Positions 22,713 through 28,454 of a stretch of 28,454 bases of DNA are shown in pieces (the stretch's first letter is position 1; every line of letters starts with the position of its first letter). The stretch is taken from positions 1-28,454 of the forward strand of contig DATGWP010000039.1 in assembly GCA_035299425.1 (NCBI GenBank). The letters run 5' to 3'. A model generated the notes under the pieces. That model worked only from the letters and a program-made list of their open reading frames with translations. It was not told the origin of the DNA and did not search any database. Origin of the DNA: Bog-950 sp035299425. Lineage in GTDB: Bacteria; Bacteroidota; Bacteroidia; Chitinophagales; LD1. The position numbers were made by a program, and so were the translations under genes.

Positions 22713-24611
22713 ATGAAAAAACTACTACCAGGCATTATTGCCGTATTGCTGTTTTGCAGCAATACATTTGCCCAGTATTGCGGACCCGGTAACCCATCCG
22801 GCCCATCGCAATGCACATCATCTAACACCCAAACTTATCCCGGCTTTACTCATAGCGAGGATATTGACTGTATCACCAGGGGTGTTGCATCTACCACTGT
22901 AATTGAGTACCGCTACTTTGATTCTATCTGGTTTGCAGGTATGCCCACAACTGTAGATTGGGTGCGCTTAGACTCGATAGAAAACCTGCCGGCAGGCCTC
23001 TGTTGGGCCAGCAGCGTTGCCAATAATACATTTAGCTATGGTTCTACAGGCTGTATTAAACTTACAGGCACTGCTGTTTCCCCTCCCGGTCAATACAAGC
23101 TGCGTATAAAAATAACAGCATTATTAAATGGCCAGGCTGTTACTACTGATGGCGAAGCAGCCGGCATTAGGATATATTTGAGGGTGGTAGAGCCTTCATT
23201 TGTATTCTGCCCGCCACTCGATTCTTCTAACGAAGATTACACCAACTTTCAGGGCAATTACGAAAATATGGTGCATATAAGCGGTAAAATGTATTACGAC
23301 CTTAACGCTAACCATATATATGATAGCGGCGATTACGGTGTACTGGGCCGTACCATTACCGTAGGCGATAGCAATACAGCTACTGCCAATGTAAGCGGAA
23401 ATTATCATGCGTATGTGCCGGCTGGCACTTACACACTTAAACCGGTGCGCACCGATAACCTTGACTTTGTGCCGGATAGCCTTATCCTTAATGCCCTTAC
23501 CGCCGGAGCTAACTACCCCGGGCAAGATTTTGCAGTAATTGTACCTCCGGGCTATTGCCAGGGTTCATTAAATATAATTGCACAAAACCCGCCTCCGCGG
23601 CCCGGTTTTGAAAACACAGTAACGGTATCGTTTTTCAATGCTATATCGGCCAGCCCAATAGACGCTACCCTGATACTTACTTACAATAACAGCGAAGATT
23701 ACATGGCTGCTAATCCTGCCCCTACAAACGTAGATGTCAGCGCACGTCAGATTACCTGGACCATTAGTAACCTTGCCAACCATCAAACATTTAGTCCGTC
23801 AATCACCTTTTATACAGCGCCTTCAGTATCGCTTGGTACTGTTCGTCACTATACTGCCGATATAATTAACTCTAACTGCGTTAGAATGGATTCCCTCCTC
23901 ACATCACACGAGGTAACGGTAGTGGGCTCTTACGACCCTAACGATAAAGCCGTTTCTCCGGCAGGTTTTGGTGCCAATGGAGCCATATTGCCTTCTACGC
24001 CTTTGCTTACTTATACTGTCCGGTTTCAAAACACCGGCACTTATGAAGCTGAGAACGTAAAAGTAATTGACTCTATGACCACACGGGTTGATATGGCGAG
24101 CCTTGAGCTTTTGGCAACATCGCATCCGTGCGAGGTATATGTAAAAAACCGGGTGGTTACATTCCAGTTTAATGGTATCCACCTGCCCGATAGCTTTAGC
24201 AACGAGCCTATGAGCCACGGTTACATACAGTATTCTATCAAGCCTAAATCTACTTTTGTGCATGGTACTGTAATTGAAAACCGCGCCGATATTTATTTCG
24301 ATTTCAATGCTCCTATTCTTACCAATACTACGCGTAGCACGGCCGATAACTTTGCAAGCATTGCGCCTGTTAGCAGTAGCGGTACTTTTAATTTTGTTAT
24401 TTATCCTAACCCTCTTGCCGATGGCTCTCTGCAATTAGAAGCCGATGAGCAATTGAAAGGTGAAGAGGTAGAGATAAAAGATATAAATGGAAGGCTGCTG
24501 AGCAAAACCAAAATTGCTGAAGGTGTCAACATACTATCTGTAAAGGATATGCCTGCCGGTGTTTACCTGGTTAAAGTTGGGAACCTAATCAAGCGTTTAA
24601 TTAAGCAGTAG
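22713..24611 (+). CDS. Large secreted protein with SdrD-B-like and DUF7619 domains and T9SS sorting domain (paralog B)
   Basis: 632 residues from the ATG at 22713, which gives the signal peptide MKKLLPGIIAVLLFCSNTFAQ; a longer reading from 22635 would bury it. The layout matches paralog A at 15599: Cys-bearing N-terminal domain (QYCGPGNPSGPSQCTS, IDCITRG), an SdrD B-like domain (HISGKMYYDLNANHIYDSGD ... YVPAGTYTLKP), a middle beta region with NPPPRPGF, DUF7619 from SYDPNDKAVSPAG to YFDFNAPILTNTT, and a T9SS type A domain (FVIYPNPLADG ... MPAGVYLVKV). The two share blocks at near identity around DUF7619 and diverge elsewhere, so the duplication is not recent. Exported by T9SS; function unknown. 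Confidence 0.88.
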   Translation: MKKLLPGIIAVLLFCSNTFAQYCGPGNPSGPSQCTSSNTQTYPGFTHSEDIDCITRGVASTTVIEYRYFDSIWFAGMPTTVDWVRLDSIENLPAGLCWASSVANNTFSYGSTGCIKLTGTAVSPPGQYKLRIKITALLNGQAVTTDGEAAGIRIYLRVVEPSFVFCPPLDSSNEDYTNFQGNYENMVHISGKMYYDLNANHIYDSGDYGVLGRTITVGDSNTATANVSGNYHAYVPAGTYTLKPVRTDNLDFVPDSLILNALTAGANYPGQDFAVIVPPGYCQGSLNIIAQNPPPRPGFENTVTVSFFNAISASPIDATLILTYNNSEDYMAANPAPTNVDVSARQITWTISNLANHQTFSPSITFYTAPSVSLGTVRHYTADIINSNCVRMDSLLTSHEVTVVGSYDPNDKAVSPAGFGANGAILPSTPLLTYTVRFQNTGTYEAENVKVIDSMTTRVDMASLELLATSHPCEVYVKNRVVTFQFNGIHLPDSFSNEPMSHGYIQYSIKPKSTFVHGTVIENRADIYFDFNAPILTNTTRSTADNFASIAPVSSSGTFNFVIYPNPLADGSLQLEADEQLKGEEVEIKDINGRLLSKTKIAEGVNILSVKDMPAGVYLVKVGNLIKRLIKQ

Positions 24612-24634
24612 AAGTTTACGGAGATACAGCTATC

Positions 24635-24676
24635 ATGGCTGGTTGTGCATGTTGCATAACCAGCCATTTTTATTTT
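24635..24676. terminator. Strong intrinsic terminator between convergent genes
   Basis: ATGGCTGGTTGTGCA pairs with TGCATAACCAGCCAT (24635-24667), a stem of about 15 bp with one wobble and a 3-nt loop, then TTTTTATTTTA. It lies 23 bp after the paralog B stop and abuts the stop of the minus-strand protease gene. Confidence 0.85.
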
Positions 24677-26975
24677 ATTCCACTACAAGTTTACTCGTCA
24701 GTCTACCTGTTTTTGTTTGTGCTTGTAAAATATAAATCCCTTTAGGTTGCTCACTTAAATCTATCTGCCCCCGGCCGCTTACCTGGCTATTTAAAACCAA
24801 CCGGCCGATGGCATCAATAACATGAATATCGTATTGTCTATCGTCGCTAAAGCTGAGTGTAAACATCCCCGAGGATGGATTGGGAACCACTTTAACCTGA
24901 ACTTTGTCTGCTTCTATTACACCGGTACCAGCTATGCAGAAATTATGGCTTTCTGTGTAGCCAAAATTCCGGTTACTAAGCGTGGCGTACTCAGGTGCAC
25001 CGCCATTGCCTGTAAGCGCAAAATCTGACGCCCCCCCATCATTCATACCATCGCCATAGCTATCTTTTATTTTTAGGGTATAACATCCAGGGGCAATACA
25101 AACCGGTATATTTAATATTTCGCCACCGTTCACATTCCCGTACGGGCCACCGCCTGCTACCTCGTTGTTGTTTACGTCCTCTATTGTCCAGGTGGTTTCA
25201 CTCCCGTAGCTGTCAGTTCTTAAATAAAGGTTTAACACATCATTGGGTGGTATAGCAGCAAAGCTGGTGGATAGGATATCGTTAGACGTGTTGTTGTCAT
25301 TTGCACCGTTGGGTGCGTTTGTCTCTGCTGTAAATGTATGGCTGCCGGGCGTTAGGTTAACTGTGTTTAGCGTAACTGTAACAGAACTGCCTGCCGGCAG
25401 GTTTCCATTCCAGGTATATTGGTATACGTTGCCATCTATCTGGTAATTTATAACCACGCTTTGCAACACGTTGCCTCCATAATTGCGCAAAACAACCGAA
25501 GGGGTCAGGCTCAAATTGCAAATGCTGCCCTGCGGGGCATTTATTGCTTGTATGCCGGCATCGTTTTGTACCGTGCTGCCACAAGGTGCGTTAGTGCCAT
25601 CCAGCGATATTGTGCCGGTGTTATCTGGGTCCAGCCATGGCTTCAGGCGGCGGTTATTGGCGCTGCCATTGCTAACCCAGTGGTACGATAATTTACCAAA
25701 CTGATCGGGAGAGTTAGGCGAACTGCAAAACGAGTTGCCGCCGGTAAGCGTGCCTATAATAAAGCCCTGGTTGTTAAAAAGCGGCGCGCCCGATGAACCC
25801 GGCTCTGTAACCCCATGCCCGTTGGCTGTGGCAGCCCATTTTACACTCCAGTGTGTATTCTGTGCGGTGTTACCCCATTCGGTAGATGTAGGCGCCTGCG
25901 TATAACTCGAAATCTTTTTTATATCCCCATCGGGGTGGTGTATGCATATACCGGTGGATGATGCCGTATTCGTACTATTCCATCCGGAATAAAAAACGTT
26001 GTATGAGGTAGGTGGAGCGTTGCTTAACTGCAGCAGCAAAAAATCAGAACCGGTTGCCCCACCGTTGTCATTGCTATCGGCAATTTTGCTACAACCGGTT
26101 ATGGTTTTGTTTTGCGGCCCCGTAGTGCCTGAGCAGGTACTGGCTTCGTAGTTAAAATAAAACACCCATTGATTGTATTGCGCGGTTGTGGCTCCTTCGC
26201 TGCAATGTTGGGCAGTTAAAAAGTAGGGGGTGCAATCCTGACGCACCGTATTTACAAGGGCCCCGCTGCAATATCCCTGTCCGCCATTGGCTACTACTAG
26301 TATGCGCGCTACCGCGCGTTTCTGGTTTTGCCAGTTAGTAGCCTCGCTGCAGGCTACATTTACCTCGCAAGCGCCCGATGCGTTTACACCCGTTAAATCT
26401 TCTATATCTTTTACCCAGCGGTAAGCATGGCCTATCTCTGTAATTGCCAGTATGCTTTTACCAAATTGCTCAAACGGCTCGTAGTATTCAATAATGCAGC
26501 TTTCTCCGGCTATAATACCTGCATTAAAGGCAATAGGCGATGGTGTGTTACTATGAGTAAATGCACCCAGCACTTGCTTTCTATCGGGAGAGTAAACATG
26601 CAGGGTTGCTCCCTCAGGTAAATACAGTTTATCAAAAAGCACCACCAGGCCCAGGGCTCCTTTACTGGTAATTTGTTTTTGCTTAATCCTGCCATTGTCA
26701 TTGGTAGCAGGAAGTGTTTCTGTAAAATCATTACTTGCCAGGCTTACATGGCACTTAATGTTGCGCGAAAACAACGGCAGCTTACCATTCTTGGAATCAT
26801 TTAAGTCCAGGTGCGCAGCCTCTGCACTATCAAATGCAGGCAATACAAGTTCCGAAACCTTTAGATTGCTATAAGCAAGCTCAAAGCTCTTCGGCTTAAT
26901 GCTCTCATCCATTTGGGCAAATACCTCCACCTGGGCTAAAAATAGTAACACGGTTATCGCAAATATTTTTCTCAT
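24675..26975 (-). CDS. Secreted trypsin-fold serine protease (lysyl endopeptidase-like) with T9SS sorting domain
   Basis: 766 residues. Signal peptide MRKIFAITVLLFLAQVEVFAQ, then an N-terminal region of ~200 residues, probably a propeptide with a PPC-like beta fold. The protease domain (about 205-455) has the triad His257 (FLTAQHCSE), Asp311 (GSDFLLLQL) and Ser395 (EPGSSGAPLF), and many Cys suited to disulfides (203, 209, 236, 248, 258). This form resembles Achromobacter-type lysyl endopeptidases, so cleavage after Lys or Arg is possible. Next is a CARDB-like beta domain (SVVLRNYGGNVLQSVVINYQIDG), a module with GCYTLKIKDSYGDGMNDGG, and a T9SS type A domain (VVPNPSSGMFTLSF ... QPKGIYILQAQ ... 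KLVVE). It would be surface-bound or released and act in protein degradation. Confidence 0.9.
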   Translation of the reverse strand: MRKIFAITVLLFLAQVEVFAQMDESIKPKSFELAYSNLKVSELVLPAFDSAEAAHLDLNDSKNGKLPLFSRNIKCHVSLASNDFTETLPATNDNGRIKQKQITSKGALGLVVLFDKLYLPEGATLHVYSPDRKQVLGAFTHSNTPSPIAFNAGIIAGESCIIEYYEPFEQFGKSILAITEIGHAYRWVKDIEDLTGVNASGACEVNVACSEATNWQNQKRAVARILVVANGGQGYCSGALVNTVRQDCTPYFLTAQHCSEGATTAQYNQWVFYFNYEASTCSGTTGPQNKTITGCSKIADSNDNGGATGSDFLLLQLSNAPPTSYNVFYSGWNSTNTASSTGICIHHPDGDIKKISSYTQAPTSTEWGNTAQNTHWSVKWAATANGHGVTEPGSSGAPLFNNQGFIIGTLTGGNSFCSSPNSPDQFGKLSYHWVSNGSANNRRLKPWLDPDNTGTISLDGTNAPCGSTVQNDAGIQAINAPQGSICNLSLTPSVVLRNYGGNVLQSVVINYQIDGNVYQYTWNGNLPAGSSVTVTLNTVNLTPGSHTFTAETNAPNGANDNNTSNDILSTSFAAIPPNDVLNLYLRTDSYGSETTWTIEDVNNNEVAGGGPYGNVNGGEILNIPVCIAPGCYTLKIKDSYGDGMNDGGASDFALTGNGGAPEYATLSNRNFGYTESHNFCIAGTGVIEADKVQVKVVPNPSSGMFTLSFSDDRQYDIHVIDAIGRLVLNSQVSGRGQIDLSEQPKGIYILQAQTKTGRLTSKLVVE

Positions 26976-27197
26976 TAAATCAGGTTATTCAGTAAATGAA
27001 ACACTTGCAGTGGTGGGGTGTGGAAAGCCACAGAAAGCATTTCGCAAAAGTTCGTTTATTGCATGTGAAAATAGCGTTTTTGCATACGGCTAATACGTGC
27101 GCAATTTGTTTCGTGCAAAACTACCAATAAGACATGGTATAATTAAATGAAACAAGCCGCGTTCAGATACGGTGATTGAATGTTTAAGGCATTAAGT
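26976..27197. other. Intergenic region between divergent genes
   Basis: No coding potential was seen. On the minus strand TAGTTTTG (27116-27123) is a perfect TAnnTTTG -7 box, with only TTT at the -33 position, and would give the protease a leader of about 140 nt. No operator, terminator or RNA gene was recognised. Confidence 0.35.
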
Positions 27198-27230
27198 CCC
27201 TATCCTGAAGGAGAAGGATATAGGGTGAGT
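27198..27230. repeat. Dispersed intergenic hairpin element (CCCTATCCT type)
   Basis: CCCTATCCT pairs with AGGATATAGGG (one bulge) around GAAGGAGA, followed by TGAG. It looks like a variant of the element at 2199-2251, both ending in a GGG-TGAG tail. It lies about 33 bp before the start of the AsmA-like gene, within its leader. Confidence 0.45.
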
Positions 27231-27262
27231 TAAAAAGCAAAGGTTTAAGCTGCGGATTTAAA

Positions 27263-28454
27263 ATGGATTTAACACAAAACAACATACCGGTTTCACCAAA
27301 ACGCACGGCCCTTTGGAAAAAAGTGCTCATAGCTATTCCTTTGGTATTGGTGTCGGTAGTGTTGCTGGCTTTGTTTACGGCCTGGCTGTTAGAGGATAAG
27401 ATTAAGCAGCGCATAGTAACCGAAATAAACACGCAGGTTTCGGTACCGGTTAAGGTAAAAGGCGCTATCGATTTTTCACTACTGACTCACTTTCCTTATG
27501 CCTCTCTTACCTTCAAGCAGGTTAGTATAGATGACAGGTTGCAATCGGGTAGCAAAAAGCTGGTTAGCGCCGGAGAGATTTCTTTCCTCTGCAATATCTA
27601 TTCATTGTTTGGCAGCGAAATAGAGTTCTCTAAGATTGTATTGCGCGATGGCGAATTGAATTTGTATGTAAATGAGAGCGGCAAAAACAACTTCGACATA
27701 TTAAAGGAAAGCAAAGCCAAAAGCGATAAGAAGATTGCTATACAGCTTAAGAAGGCACAAGTAAAGAACATACGCTTTACCTATATAGATAAAACACAGG
27801 CTACTAATGTAGACCTTAAGTTAAAGGACGTTTACCTGAGCGGCAATTTTAAAGATGAGTCTTTCCTGCTTGCGGCTAAAAGCAAAATCTTTGTCAATCG
27901 CATAGCTGCCAACGGCGAAGATTTCCTTTCGGGTAAAACTATATCGGCCGATGTAACACTGGATGTAAATAAGGCGAAGAAGAAATACCATTTCCGCAAA
28001 GGCGAAATTGCCATAGATGAAAGTGCCTTTACCATTACCGGTTTCTTCGCCTCGCTTAAGGACGGCACCAACCTCGATTTTAAACTGGTTAATCAGGGCA
28101 AGGATATTCAAAACCTGGTGGCCCTTTTGCCCGAAAAGTATAAGGCCAACCTGGCCAACGCCAACGGCAGTGGAGAGTATGCCATACAGGCCACGGTAAA
28201 AGGGCTTGCCGGCAAAGGCAGTTTCCCTTTGGTAAATGTTAGTGCCGACCTTAGAAACAGCGAGATTAAGCTCGGTGACTATAATAAGCTGCTGAAAAAT
28301 GTAAACGCATCGGCTACCTATGGTATAGATGAGAGCGGCAACGATAAACTCGTTATCAGTAACTTCAATTGCACGCTCAACGATTTGCCCTTCAGCTTTA
28401 AACTTACGCTTACTAACCTGGCCAACCCGGCATTTGATTTCTACGCCAATGGGG
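27263..28454 (+). CDS. AsmA-like family protein, N-terminal part (3' truncated by window edge)
   Basis: The frame is open from the ATG at 27263 to the right edge, 397 full codons. A short cytoplasmic tail (MDLTQNNIPVSPKRTALWKK) precedes one membrane helix (about 20-42: VLIAIPLVLVSVVLLALFTAWLL). After it comes the AsmA pattern, IVTEINTQVSVPVKVKGAIDFSLLTHFPYASLTFKQVSID, then a long series of beta strands with KIVLRDGELNLYVNESGKNNFDIL, a typical AsmA/TamB-like block. These inner-membrane-anchored periplasmic proteins are thought to carry or affect lipids between membranes. The domain continues beyond the window, so total length and C-terminus are unknown. Confidence 0.85.
   Translation, partial: MDLTQNNIPVSPKRTALWKKVLIAIPLVLVSVVLLALFTAWLLEDKIKQRIVTEINTQVSVPVKVKGAIDFSLLTHFPYASLTFKQVSIDDRLQSGSKKLVSAGEISFLCNIYSLFGSEIEFSKIVLRDGELNLYVNESGKNNFDILKESKAKSDKKIAIQLKKAQVKNIRFTYIDKTQATNVDLKLKDVYLSGNFKDESFLLAAKSKIFVNRIAANGEDFLSGKTISADVTLDVNKAKKKYHFRKGEIAIDESAFTITGFFASLKDGTNLDFKLVNQGKDIQNLVALLPEKYKANLANANGSGEYAIQATVKGLAGKGSFPLVNVSADLRNSEIKLGDYNKLLKNVNASATYGIDESGNDKLVISNFNCTLNDLPFSFKLTLTNLANPAFDFYANG

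Noticed and set aside
23904..24434. 176-residue minus-strand frame inside DUF7619 paralog B
   Set aside because: Basic, low-information composition and antisense to a clear T9SS cargo; a shadow frame.

Overview
The window looks like a chromosomal segment of a Bacteroidota bacterium, probably of the Chitinophaga/Sphingobacterium side (inference). The reasons are several secreted proteins with type IX secretion (T9SS) C-terminal sorting domains, a HmuY/TonB-type heme locus, an aryl-polyene/flexirubin-type pigment gene set, promoter-like sites resembling the Bacteroidota TTTG...TAnnTTTG pattern, lack of strong Shine-Dalgarno sites, and the miaB - sigma-54 activator - lptE - TPR - secG gene order typical of this phylum. 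No rRNA, tRNA, CRISPR array, transposase or integrase was found.

Region 1 (1-7620) is one end of an aryl-polyene/flexirubin-type pathway. It holds the C-terminal part of a flavin-dependent halogenase-like oxidoreductase, a hot-dog 3-hydroxyacyl-ACP dehydratase, a glycosyltransferase fused to DUF2062, a SAM methyltransferase, and a 1230-residue fusion of an MMPL/RND exporter, a PlsC-like acyltransferase and a methyltransferase. A small antisense WG-repeat protein sits in the middle. Together these would modify, acylate and move a polyene lipid to the outer membrane. The core ketosynthases are probably left of the window.

Region 2 (7650-9743) is a single secreted fibre-like protein with a collagen-like tract, eleven 17-residue repeats and a C-terminal S74 self-cleaving chaperone domain. 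Region 3 (9801-14694, minus strand) is a heme-acquisition operon in the order T9SS-sorted HmuY-like protein, TonB-dependent receptor, HmuY-like lipoprotein. The last two overlap by 4 bp.

Region 4 (14752-17509) has a conserved Bacteroidota protein of unknown function, a structured and terminator-ended intergenic stretch that may be a small RNA, and a large T9SS cargo with a DUF7619 domain. Region 5 (17592-22550) is the housekeeping run miaB, sigma-54 activator, lptE, TPR protein, secG. Region 6 (22661-26975) has a second DUF7619 T9SS cargo paralogous to the first, convergent with a T9SS-sorted trypsin/lysyl-endopeptidase-like protease. Region 7 (27263 to the right edge) is the start of an AsmA-like envelope protein.

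Four short hairpin elements of a kind dispersed in Bacteroidota genomes lie between genes. The most interesting items are the candidate RNA at 15293-15484, the doubly anchored HmuY pair, the S74/collagen fibre, and inverted repeats over the promoters of both DUF7619 paralogs. I did not find a clearly new defence or mobile system.
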